Below are positions 1 to 6,808 of a stretch of 9,804 bases of DNA, in pieces. The notes under the pieces are model-generated. The model did no database searches and was not told the origin of the DNA. It saw only the letters and a list, made by a program, of their open reading frames with translations. The stretch is taken from positions 1 through 9,804 of the forward strand of contig JALSQC010000250.1 in the NCBI GenBank assembly GCA_026985625.1, given 5' to 3'. Source of the stretch: Bacteroidales bacterium (GTDB lineage Bacteria > Bacteroidota > Bacteroidia > Bacteroidales > JAFGXI01). How positions within the stretch are numbered: position 1 is the stretch's first letter; each line of letters starts with the position of its first letter. Made by a program: the position numbers and the translations under genes.

Positions 1-90
1 ATTAAATTTGCGGACTAAAATTTTTCCTATTAAATCGGGAGCAACATCAAGGACATCGCGAATAAAGAAATCTTTTTTTAAACAATCCAT
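1..90 (-). CDS. DNA-3-methyladenine glycosylase (Mpg/AAG family), N-terminal fragment
   Basis: Only the first 30 codons are inside the window; the gene continues past position 1. Reading the minus strand from the ATG at 88-90 gives a peptide containing FFIRDVLDVAPDLIGKILVR. This matches the conserved start of the Pur_DNA_glyco family (human AAG/MPG type), where an 'RD.L..A.DLiGK.LVR' block is typical. The family excises alkylated purines such as 3-methyladenine and hypoxanthine to start base excision repair. The catalytic residues lie further along and are not visible, so activity cannot be judged. The ATG is 9 bp after the guaD stop codon, so the two genes are very probably co-transcribed and may be translationally coupled. 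No clear Shine-Dalgarno sequence precedes it. The family call is inferred from this short but distinctive motif. Confidence 0.8.
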   Translation of the reverse strand, partial: MDCLKKDFFIRDVLDVAPDLIGKILVRKFN

Positions 91-99
91 CAATAAAAT

Positions 100-567
100 T
101 TAATATTCTATTTTATTATCAAGATTCTCCCATTCTTTAAACGCTATAGTCGCCTCATCTTTAAGCATTTGTGTGGTCTTGAGTTTTCGTTTATTGTATG
201 GCAAAGCTATTTCGTCGTATATAAACGAATCGTCGAAACCTATATTTTTTGCATCAATTTTTGTATTTGCAAAATATAGTTTATCTATTTTTGCCCAATA
301 AATAGCTCCAAGACACATTGGACAAGGTTCGCATGACGAGTATATCTCGCAACCCGATAAATCGAAACTATTTAGTTTTTGTGTTGCTATTCTTATTGCA
401 TTAACTTCGGCATGAGCTGTAGGATCATTATTTTTTGTTACACTATTAGATGCCTCGGCTAATATTTTACCGTTTTTTACAATAACAGCACCAAATGGTC
501 CTCCTCCGTTTTTTACACTTTCTATCGAAAGTTTTATTGCTTTACGCATAAAATATTCTTTATCCAT
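100..567 (-). CDS. guaD: Guanine deaminase (CDA-fold, GuaD type)
   Basis: 155-residue zinc deaminase of the cytidine/deoxycytidylate deaminase fold, predicted to convert guanine to xanthine plus ammonia in the cytosol. The zinc site is visible: His52-Ala-Glu54 (Glu54 as proton shuttle) and Pro81-Cys82-x2-Cys85. It resembles Bacillus subtilis GuaD rather than the tRNA adenosine deaminase TadA. It has the GGPFGAVIV block, NDPTAHAE, CEPCPMCLGAIYWA and FDDSFIY, whose Asp113 aligns with the specificity residue Asp114 of GuaD. It also ends in a tyrosine within an NKxEY tail, as GuaD does; in that enzyme the tail helps build the active site of a domain-swapped dimer. The length (about 156 in B. subtilis) fits. 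The start is the ATG at 565-567; an internal Met7 would remove little. The gene lies 31 bp after the T9SS gene stop and 9 bp before the glycosylase start. No clear promoter box was seen just upstream, so read-through from the T9SS gene is possible. Confidence 0.9.
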   Translation of the reverse strand: MDKEYFMRKAIKLSIESVKNGGGPFGAVIVKNGKILAEASNSVTKNNDPTAHAEVNAIRIATQKLNSFDLSGCEIYSSCEPCPMCLGAIYWAKIDKLYFANTKIDAKNIGFDDSFIYDEIALPYNKRKLKTTQMLKDEATIAFKEWENLDNKIEY

Positions 568-598
568 AATTACTTTTGTAAAGTTTAAAAAAAGAATA

Positions 599-1828
599 TT
601 AATCTTTTATAATCTTCTTTATAATTATTGATTTACCGGTTTGTATTTTTATAAAGTATATTCCTTTTTTTAATTGTTTTATATTTAATTTATAGATATT
701 ATTGTTTTTATTAACGGTTTTTGATAAAACTTTTTTTCCTAAAATATTATATATATCTATTTTTTTGTAAAGATTATAGTTTGTTTTAATATTTATAATA
801 TCTAATGCAGGATTTGGAAATATTTTTATTTTATATGATATATTATTTTTAATTCCAACAGCACAATATGTAATATTTGCATCAACAGTTCCTGTATTAT
901 AGTCGATAAAAGGAGCTGATGATACTATAGGGGTTTGATCGCAAAAATCAAAATTACCAATCATAACACCAGAATTATACGAACCGTTTTGCACAACAAA
1001 TCTTCCTGTTTGTGTTCCTTTTGTTGTATCGGCATTATGCCACGAATTTCCAATAAAAAAATCTCCATTATTAACAAAAACGGCTGTATGATAAGCATTT
1101 GATGTATTTCCGTTAGTAAAATTATTATCTAAATTTATAACAGCTCCATACGCATTATACCAATATCCCGCATTTGTTGCGTCTAAAGTTGAGTTTATTG
1201 TATCGTTATTTATAAAATAATTATTATTGTAATATCTGTTAAAATTAAATACTCCGTTATTTGTATAAGAGCTGTCATTAAACATTTCGGTTACCGAGAC
1301 GGTTCCTTCGTTTATAAAAATTCCATAGTTATATATGCTGTCGCTTTCGATAACAGAGTTTGCGTAGTTGGTATAATATCCCGATGTATAAAAGCTATCT
1401 ACTTGTAATATATTTCCATAATTTTTAATAATATCTAAATTATATATTAAAGCATCAAAATTAGCTGTTCCGTTATTTGTAAAACTGCCTTGGTATATAC
1501 CTATACGATCGAAATTAAATGTGCCATTATTTGTAATAGTTCCCCCGTTTTGTATAGAAATTCCTATAACATTAGCTCCTTCTACAAATGAACCTGACGC
1601 GTTAATTGTAATATTTCCTCCGTTAACAGACCAATATCCTCCAACTGTATAGGTGTCGTCCATTACTACGTCGTTATTAATTATAACATTATCTCCGGGT
1701 TGAGGAACGCCTGCAGGAGTCCATATTGTTGGCGACGACCAATTTCCATTACTATTACTTGTATATGTTGTAGCAGATAAATCTACAAAATATACTATTA
1801 GAGCTATTAATAATATTATTTTTTTCAT
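599..1828 (-). CDS. Secreted repeat protein with T9SS type A sorting domain
   Basis: Predicted 409-residue exported protein of unknown function. Residues 1-19 form a Sec signal peptide (MKK, hydrophobic core, cleavage probably after LSA). Next comes an NGNWSSPTIW...GVPQPGDNVII segment common at the start of Bacteroidota surface proteins. The middle is rich in Asn, Gly, Thr and Tyr, with irregular repeats of about 20-25 residues carrying 'xNNGxFNF' or 'INNDTIN' cores, which suggests a beta-helix or stacked beta-strand fold. The last 76 residues start at IKIFPNP and end with GIYFIKIQTG and a lysine-rich tail; this is the type A C-terminal sorting domain recognised by the type IX secretion system. 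I use the ATG at 1826-1828. A longer in-frame reading from a TTG at 1868-1870 would begin inside the terminator and put 14 non-signal residues before the signal peptide. The protein is expected at the cell surface or released. No enzymatic motif was recognised. Confidence 0.85.
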   Translation of the reverse strand: MKKIILLIALIVYFVDLSATTYTSNSNGNWSSPTIWTPAGVPQPGDNVIINNDVVMDDTYTVGGYWSVNGGNITINASGSFVEGANVIGISIQNGGTITNNGTFNFDRIGIYQGSFTNNGTANFDALIYNLDIIKNYGNILQVDSFYTSGYYTNYANSVIESDSIYNYGIFINEGTVSVTEMFNDSSYTNNGVFNFNRYYNNNYFINNDTINSTLDATNAGYWYNAYGAVINLDNNFTNGNTSNAYHTAVFVNNGDFFIGNSWHNADTTKGTQTGRFVVQNGSYNSGVMIGNFDFCDQTPIVSSAPFIDYNTGTVDANITYCAVGIKNNISYKIKIFPNPALDIINIKTNYNLYKKIDIYNILGKKVLSKTVNKNNNIYKLNIKQLKKGIYFIKIQTGKSIIIKKIIKD

Positions 1829-1848
1829 GATAGTTTTTATTTTATTAT

Positions 1849-1856
1849 CAAAGTTA
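1849..1856 (-). promoter_or_regulatory. Bacteroidota -7 box (TAnnTTTG) for the T9SS type A gene
   Basis: The minus strand reads TAACTTTG, a full match to the Bacteroidota sigma factor -7 consensus TAnnTTTG, 20 bp before the ATG at 1828. No TTG was found at the expected distance (about 20 bp) for a -33 element; that space is taken up by the U tract of the upstream terminator. The transcript leader would be about 13 nt. Confidence 0.5.
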
Positions 1857-1870
1857 AAATTTTTTTTCAA

Positions 1871-1898
1871 AAAAAAAAGGCTGTTAACAGCCTTTTTT
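1871..1898 (-). terminator. Rho-independent terminator of the sdhCAB operon
   Basis: A perfect inverted repeat spans 1873-1898, with GC core GGCTG/CAGCC around a TTAA loop and A/T arms on both sides. On the minus strand it is followed by a run of ten T. It starts 22 bp after the sdhB stop codon and ends before the promoter of the next minus-strand gene. It should end the sdh transcript and insulate the T9SS gene. The A run on the other side makes it symmetric, but no plus-strand gene reaches it. Confidence 0.9.
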
Positions 1899-1920
1899 AG
1901 TAATTAATTTTTATAAGATA

Positions 1921-2664
1921 TTATTCTTTAACTGCTGCACATAAAAATTCACGATTTAAGCGTGCAATATGAGTTATAGATATTCCTTTTGGACATTCTA
2001 CCTCGCAGGCTCCTGTATTTGTGCAATTTCCAAATCCAAGTTCGTCCATACGAGCAATCATTGCTTTTGCCCGACGTGTAGCTTCTACTTTTCCTTGAGG
2101 TAATAATGCCAATTGTGATACTTTGGCAGCAACAAATAACATTGCCGATGAGTTTTTGCAAGTAGCAACACAGGCTCCACAACCTATACAAGTTGCTGCG
2201 TCCATGGCTTCGTCAGATGCTTCTTTTGATATAGGTATTGCATTTGCGTCGGGAACTCCTCCTGTATTTACAGAGATGTATCCTCCTGCTTGTAAAATTT
2301 TATCGTATGCCGAGCGATCAACCATTAGGTCCTTAATAATGGGGAAACCTCCTGAACGCCAAGGTTCTACGGTTATTGTATCTCCATCTTTAAATTTTCG
2401 CATATGTAATTGGCAAGTAGTTATTTCGGTATCGGGACCGTGTGCTCTGCCGTTAATAAACATACTACACATGCCGCAAATTCCTTCGCGACAATCGTGG
2501 TCGTAGGCTACAGGTTCTTTCCCTTCGGCTAATAGTTGTTCGTTAAGAACGTCCATCATTTCTAAAAATGATGAGTCAGGAGTTATATCATTAAGTTTAT
2601 ACGATTCAAAATTTCCTTTTGAATTAGCATCTTTTTGACGCCATACTTTTACTGTTATATTCAT
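1921..2664 (-). CDS. sdhB: Succinate dehydrogenase/fumarate reductase iron-sulfur subunit
   Basis: 247-residue electron-transfer subunit linking the flavin of SdhA to the haem/quinone sites of SdhC. It sits on the cytoplasmic face of the inner membrane. The N-terminal plant-type ferredoxin domain carries the [2Fe-2S] ligands Cys58, Cys63, Cys66 (CREGICGMC) and Cys84. The C-terminal bacterial ferredoxin domain has CIGCGACVATC (Cys159, 162, 165, 169) plus Cys214, Cys220 and Cys224-Pro, the full set for the [4Fe-4S] and [3Fe-4S] clusters. The length is normal for the family. The ATG at 2662-2664 begins MNITVKVWRQ, typical of this subunit. It is the last gene of the operon, 36 bp after sdhA and just before a strong terminator. 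Sequence alone does not settle the direction in vivo, succinate oxidation or fumarate reduction; related Bacteroides enzymes (FrdCAB) act as fumarate reductases, so frdB is an equally fair name. Confidence 0.96.
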   Translation of the reverse strand: MNITVKVWRQKDANSKGNFESYKLNDITPDSSFLEMMDVLNEQLLAEGKEPVAYDHDCREGICGMCSMFINGRAHGPDTEITTCQLHMRKFKDGDTITVEPWRSGGFPIIKDLMVDRSAYDKILQAGGYISVNTGGVPDANAIPISKEASDEAMDAATCIGCGACVATCKNSSAMLFVAAKVSQLALLPQGKVEATRRAKAMIARMDELGFGNCTNTGACEVECPKGISITHIARLNREFLCAAVKE

Positions 2665-2700
2665 TTTCTTAGATTTTTAAGTTAAAATTAATTGAAGTTA

Positions 2701-4641
2701 TTATTTATAGTTACGAACTTTAACCTCAATATTTTCATATTTAAGAATCTCTTTATTTAATTTTGGATTTGCATGGTCTCCGGTATATTCCCAAGCGGCA
2801 GCATACATAAAGTCTTTATCGTTACGTAATGCTTCACCTTCTTCGGTTTGATACTCTTCTCTAAAATGACCTCCACAAGATTCTTCTCGATGTAAAGCGT
2901 CTCGAGCCATTAATTCTCCTAATTCCAAGAAATCGGCAAGTCGATTTGCTTTTTCGAGTTCTAAATTAATTCCGTTGGCTGTTCCGGGAATTTTAACTTC
3001 TTTCCAGAAAACATCTCTTAATGCTCTTATTTTTTCTATTCCCTCTGTTAAACCTTCTTTTGTTCTTGCCATACCTACGTGTTCCCACATTATATGTCCA
3101 AGTTCTTTATGTATAGAATCAACGGTTCTGTTTCCTTTTATATTCATTAATTTATCTATACGGTTTTTAACTTGTTCTTCGGCATCTTTAAATTCTTTAA
3201 CTTCGGCAGGATTCATACGTGGAGTATGTATCTCGTCGGCTAAATAATTTTGTATTGTATAAGGAAGAACAAAATAACCGTCGGCTAATCCTTGCATTAA
3301 TGCCGATGCTCCTAATCTGTTTGCTCCGTGATCTGAGAAATTTGCTTCTCCGGCAGCATAAAGTCCGGGTATTGTTGTCATTAATTCGTAATCAACCCAA
3401 ATTCCGCCCATTGTATAATGAATAGCCGGATAAATCATCATTGGTGTTTTGTATGGATTTTCGTCAACAATTTTTTCGTACATTTGGAAAAGGTTTCCGT
3501 AGCGTTCGCGTATTTTGTCTTCGCCTAATCTTTCGATTGCCGATTTAAAATCGAGATAAACAGCTTTTCCTGTTCCTACGCCATAACCGGCATCGCAACG
3601 TTCTTTAGCTGCACGCGATGCTACATCTCGAGGAACTAAGTTTCCAAAAGCAGGATAACGGCGTTCTAAGTAATAATCACGATTTTCTTCGGGTATTTCG
3701 GTTGGTTTTAATTTACCTGCACGTATTGCTTCGGCATCTTCTTTATTTTTAGGAACCCATATTCTTCCGTCGTTACGTAGCGATTCTGACATTAATGTTA
3801 ATTTTGATTGAAAATCGCCATGAACAGGTATACAAGTGGGGTGTATTTGCACAAAGCATGGATTTGCAAAGAAAGCTCCTTTTTTATATGCTTGCCATGC
3901 TGCAGAGCCATTGCTTCCCATTGCATTTGTAGATAAAAAGAATAGGTTGCCATAACCTCCGGTTGCAAGAACAACTGCATGTCCAAAATGACTTTCGATT
4001 TTTCCTGTTATCAAATTACGGGTTACTATTCCTCGTGCTTTGCCGTCAATAATAACTAAGTCCATCATTTCGGTGCGATTATATATTTTTACCGTGCCGG
4101 CTTCTATTTGTCGGTTTAATGCTCCGTAAGCACCAAGTAATAATTGTTGTCCGGTTTGACCGCGTGCATAGAATGTTCTACTAACTTGTGCTCCTCCAAA
4201 AGAACGATTTGCCAATAGTCCTCCATATTCGCGAGCAAAAGGTATTCCTTGTGCAACCGACTGGTCTATAATATCGTTACTTACTGTTGCTAAACGATAT
4301 ACGTTTGCTTCTCGTGCTTTATAATCTCCTCCTTTTATTGTATCGTAAAATAAACGATAAATTGTATCTCCATCGTTTGGATAGTTTTTTGCAGCGTTAA
4401 TACCTCCTTGTGCTGCTATTGAGTGAGCTCTGCGTGGACTGTCTTGGTAACAGAATGATTTTACTTGAAATCCTAATTCTCCAAAACTTGCTGCAGCTGA
4501 TGCTCCTGCTAATCCTGTTCCTACAACAATTATATCTATTTTTCTTTTATTTGAAGGGTTCACCAATTTTTGATGAGCTTTATAATTATTCCATTTTTCG
4601 GCTAATGGACCTTCAGGTATTTTTGAATTTAATGTAGTCAT
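2701..4641 (-). CDS. sdhA: Succinate dehydrogenase/fumarate reductase flavoprotein subunit
   Basis: 646-residue catalytic subunit interconverting succinate and fumarate. The N-terminal dinucleotide fold has GTGLAG at 41-46. His73 in AHSIAAQGG is the expected covalent FAD attachment residue. Active-site positions known from E. coli FrdA/SdhA are all present: His267 (IHPT), the ESLRNDG block at 286-292, Arg338 in VPRDVASRA (proton-shuttle arginine), His408 in IHYTMGG and Arg442 in GANRLGASAL. A C-terminal helical domain follows (about 500-646). The length is that of the type B family, which is longer than the E. coli enzymes. It overlaps no neighbour: 7 bp separate it from the sdhC stop and 36 bp from the sdhB start, so the three are one operon. 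The start ATG at 4639-4641 begins MTTLNSKIPEG. No frameshift or lost catalytic residue was seen. It could equally be called frdA. Confidence 0.97.
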   Translation of the reverse strand: MTTLNSKIPEGPLAEKWNNYKAHQKLVNPSNKRKIDIIVVGTGLAGASAAASFGELGFQVKSFCYQDSPRRAHSIAAQGGINAAKNYPNDGDTIYRLFYDTIKGGDYKAREANVYRLATVSNDIIDQSVAQGIPFAREYGGLLANRSFGGAQVSRTFYARGQTGQQLLLGAYGALNRQIEAGTVKIYNRTEMMDLVIIDGKARGIVTRNLITGKIESHFGHAVVLATGGYGNLFFLSTNAMGSNGSAAWQAYKKGAFFANPCFVQIHPTCIPVHGDFQSKLTLMSESLRNDGRIWVPKNKEDAEAIRAGKLKPTEIPEENRDYYLERRYPAFGNLVPRDVASRAAKERCDAGYGVGTGKAVYLDFKSAIERLGEDKIRERYGNLFQMYEKIVDENPYKTPMMIYPAIHYTMGGIWVDYELMTTIPGLYAAGEANFSDHGANRLGASALMQGLADGYFVLPYTIQNYLADEIHTPRMNPAEVKEFKDAEEQVKNRIDKLMNIKGNRTVDSIHKELGHIMWEHVGMARTKEGLTEGIEKIRALRDVFWKEVKIPGTANGINLELEKANRLADFLELGELMARDALHREESCGGHFREEYQTEEGEALRNDKDFMYAAAWEYTGDHANPKLNKEILKYENIEVKVRNYK

Positions 4642-4648
4642 ATCTTAT

Positions 4649-5341
4649 TTATTTTGCAAAAATTAATAAAAATATAGGAATAATTGCAAAACCTAATGCA
4701 ATTGCAATAGCGTATAAATTTCCTATAACTGTTAATCTTATTCTCCATTTGTCGTTACTCCAACCAATTGTTTGAAATGCCGACCAAAATCCGTGAGATA
4801 AATGGAAACCTAATAAAATGGCCCCTAAAATATATAGCCCCGAATAAACATATCCTATAGTTCCTGCATTAAATAAACCTGCAACTAATGCGTATGCATT
4901 TTCCATTTTTTCTCCGTCTATATTTACTTCGTTTAATAAGGGAGAACCGGTTACTTTTAGTTTCCAAAAAAAGTTAATTAAGTGTAATACTAAAAATACC
5001 AAAACCAAACCTCCTAAAACATACATGTTTTTAGATGCCCAAGAACTTTGATGCGAGTTTGCAACTTTAGCATATTTTTCGCTACCACGAGCTTTTTGAT
5101 TTTGTAGTGTTAAAATCGATGCATAAATTATATGGACTATAAATCCTAATGCCAAAATGGGTTGCATTACTTGTATTATCGGATTTGTGCCCATAAAATT
5201 TGACACTAAGTTAAAGGCTCTGGGTCCAAACAACAACGATAAGTTTGCTGTTAAATGAACCGCTACAAATACAACAAGAAAAAATCCTGTTATACTCATA
5301 AAAAACTTCTTACCTATTGAAGAAGATACAACATTGCTCAT
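4649..5341 (-). CDS. sdhC: Succinate dehydrogenase/fumarate reductase cytochrome b subunit (type B, fused)
   Basis: 230-residue integral membrane subunit of the b558 family. In type B complexes this one protein replaces SdhC plus SdhD, binds two haems b and exchanges electrons with menaquinone. Five hydrophobic segments are visible, at roughly 14-35, 58-80, 106-126, 155-182 and 202-228. Histidines in or near these helices are haem-ligand candidates: His29 (VAVHL), His70 (FIVHI), His120 (LVLHL) and His180 or His183 (GFHLSHGFW). The LSHGFWSAFQTIGW block is strongly conserved in Bacteroidota members. The exact ligand assignment is inferred. It is the first gene of the sdhCAB operon; the start ATG at 5339-5341 is followed by a short polar stretch and the first helix. 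Together with sdhA and sdhB it gives a complete complex, so no separate anchor gene is missing. Confidence 0.94.
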   Translation of the reverse strand: MSNVVSSSIGKKFFMSITGFFLVVFVAVHLTANLSLLFGPRAFNLVSNFMGTNPIIQVMQPILALGFIVHIIYASILTLQNQKARGSEKYAKVANSHQSSWASKNMYVLGGLVLVFLVLHLINFFWKLKVTGSPLLNEVNIDGEKMENAYALVAGLFNAGTIGYVYSGLYILGAILLGFHLSHGFWSAFQTIGWSNDKWRIRLTVIGNLYAIAIALGFAIIPIFLLIFAK

Positions 5342-5386
5342 AATTATATAATTTTAGTTAAACAAAAAATCTTAAATAATTGTCAA

Positions 5387-5394
5387 CAAAAATA
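5387..5394 (-). promoter_or_regulatory. Candidate -7 box (TAnnTTTG) for sdhCAB
   Basis: The minus strand reads TATTTTTG, matching TAnnTTTG, 45 bp upstream of the sdhC ATG in the 166-bp divergent spacer (5342-5507). The spacer is very AT-rich, so a chance match is possible, and no -33 TTG was found at the right distance. The rest of the spacer shows no convincing operator or hairpin. Confidence 0.35.
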
Positions 5395-5480
5395 AATTTT
5401 ATTTTTTATATCTTATATGCTTATTAACATAATTAAATTTATTTACTTGATATTTTAATCTAAAAAGAAATTAATTTTTT

Positions 5481-5488
5481 TAATTTTG
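5481..5488 (+). promoter_or_regulatory. Candidate -7 box (TAnnTTTG) for the arginine deiminase gene
   Basis: The plus strand reads TAATTTTG, a full TAnnTTTG match, 19 bp before the ATG at 5508. This short distance recurs at other genes here, which supports it. No good -33 element was found; the nearest TTG (5447-5449) is about 31 bp away, too far. The leader would be about 12 nt. Confidence 0.45.
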
Positions 5489-5507
5489 TGTTAAATTTTT
5501 TCTTATT

Positions 5508-6734
5508 ATGAACTTAATAAATATTAATTCTGAGTTTGACAAATTAAACGATGTAATTTTACATAATCCGGGTCCGGAGATAGAACGAATGACTCCTGAA
5601 AATATCGAAAAAGCTTTATATAGCGATATATTAAGTTTGGATATTGCAAATAAAGAGTATTCGTTTTTTAAATCGGTTTTATCAAAAGTTTCTAATACTT
5701 ACGAGATAAATAATCTTTTAAAAGATATTTTAGAGGATTCTGTTATAAAAAATAATTTGGTTTCTGTTATTTTAGATTTTGAAAAAATTAATATTAAAAA
5801 AGAATTTTTATTAGAAAAAAATGCTTTTGACCTTGCAAAAATATTAATCGAGGGTCTTGAGGATACTAATTATAATAATATTTTATATGATAGATATATA
5901 ATTAAACCTTTGTATAATTTTTATTTTACTCGCGATGCGTCTATATCAATAAATAACAGTGTGCTTATTGGTAATATGGCAAATTTTATTCGTCAACGTG
6001 AGGCTATAATTATGGATTTTATTTTTAAAAATCATAATTTATTTAAAGCAAAAACATACAATTCTATTTTTGATAATAATTTTGCAGATGCTAATATTGA
6101 GGGGGGTGACATTTTAATTGCCGACAAAAATATTCTTCTTATTGGGAATGGTTTAAGAACATCTAAAAAGGGAATTGATTTTATAATTAATAGTTTAAAA
6201 AACGATACGGAGAAACGTCATTTTATTATACAAGAGTTGCCTCATTCGCCCGAATCGTTTATTCATTTGGACATGGTTTTTACTTTGCTTGACAAAGATA
6301 GATGCATGATATATGAACCTGTAATATTAAATAAAGGTTTTGATGTTACACATATAATAACCGAAAACGGGAAGGTTATAAAAACTTTTAAGGAGGATAA
6401 TTTAATAACAACTCTTAATAATTTAGGATTTAATTTAGATGTAGTTTTTTGTGGAGGCAAAAATAATAATTGGTCGCAACAAAGAGAACAATGGCATAGT
6501 GGTTCTAATTTTTTTGCTTTTGCTCCAAGTAAAATTATTGGTTATGCCCGTAATTTAAATACTATAGATGATTTAAACAAAAATGGATTTGAGGTTATTA
6601 CAGCAATTGATTTTATTAATAATAAAAAACACCCTAATGATTATAAAAGAGCTGTTATAACTATAGAAAGTTCTGAGCTTGTTCGTGGTGGAGGCGGAGC
6701 TAGATGTATGACAATGCCTGTAAACAGAGGATAA
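5508..6734 (+). CDS. arcA: Arginine deiminase
   Basis: 408-residue cytosolic guanidino-modifying enzyme predicted to hydrolyse L-arginine to citrulline and ammonia. The family motifs appear in order: an N-terminal NSEFDKLNDVILHNPGPEIERMTPEN, FTRD with Asp143, IEGGD with Glu198, GLRTS with Arg217 (substrate carboxylate binding in homologues), HLDMVFT with His253 and Asp255, and the C-terminal GGARCMTMP with nucleophile Cys400. Length matches known arginine deiminases (about 406-418). The loop before the cysteine reads RGGGGARC, so Gly395 stands where Pseudomonas aeruginosa ArcA has the gating Arg401; mycoplasma enzymes also lack that arginine, so activity is still expected. No ornithine carbamoyltransferase, carbamate kinase or arginine/ornithine antiporter gene lies beside it, so it is not in an arc operon here. 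It is a single-gene plus-strand unit between sdhC and a terminator. No Shine-Dalgarno sequence is evident. Confidence 0.93.
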   Translation: MNLININSEFDKLNDVILHNPGPEIERMTPENIEKALYSDILSLDIANKEYSFFKSVLSKVSNTYEINNLLKDILEDSVIKNNLVSVILDFEKINIKKEFLLEKNAFDLAKILIEGLEDTNYNNILYDRYIIKPLYNFYFTRDASISINNSVLIGNMANFIRQREAIIMDFIFKNHNLFKAKTYNSIFDNNFADANIEGGDILIADKNILLIGNGLRTSKKGIDFIINSLKNDTEKRHFIIQELPHSPESFIHLDMVFTLLDKDRCMIYEPVILNKGFDVTHIITENGKVIKTFKEDNLITTLNNLGFNLDVVFCGGKNNNWSQQREQWHSGSNFFAFAPSKIIGYARNLNTIDDLNKNGFEVITAIDFINNKKHPNDYKRAVITIESSELVRGGGGARCMTMPVNRG

Positions 6735-6746
6735 TAATTTAAGAAT

Positions 6747-6778
6747 AAAAAATCCGTTAAGATTTTTAACGGATTTTT
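6747..6778. terminator. Bidirectional terminator between arcA and mrp
   Basis: A 13-bp perfect stem (6748-6760 pairing with 6766-6778) encloses the loop GATTT. Its core is TCCGTTAA/TTAACGGA, with A runs on one side and T runs on the other, so it can terminate both strands. It begins 12 bp after the arcA stop and lies 30 bp beyond the mrp stop, which fits two converging genes sharing one terminator. Confidence 0.88.
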
Positions 6779-6808
6779 ATATATATTTGGTGTTAATTAA
6801 AATTTATA

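Noticed and set aside
568..598. Purine riboswitch or promoter before guaD
   Set aside because: The 31-bp gap is far too short for a riboswitch and has no exact TAnnTTTG match.
1829..1870. Extended N-terminus of the T9SS type A protein from a TTG at 1868-1870
   Set aside because: The TTG is within the terminator U tract and upstream of the -7 box; the ATG at 1828 gives a normal signal peptide.
2123..2506. 127-codon plus-strand open frame inside sdhB
   Set aside because: It is antisense to a gene with all its Fe-S motifs intact, and its translation resembles no family.
2975..3425. Plus-strand open frames within sdhA (2975-3247 and 3219-3425)
   Set aside because: They are antisense shadows of the conserved flavoprotein sequence, with no promoter or recognisable product.
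5342..5507. Possible small RNA or operator in the sdhC-arcA spacer
   Set aside because: It is very AT-rich without a stable stem or clear dyad; only the two candidate -7 boxes stand out.
6263..6460. Minus-strand open frame inside arcA
   Set aside because: It covers the HLDMVFT catalytic region of arginine deiminase in antisense; nothing supports it as a gene.
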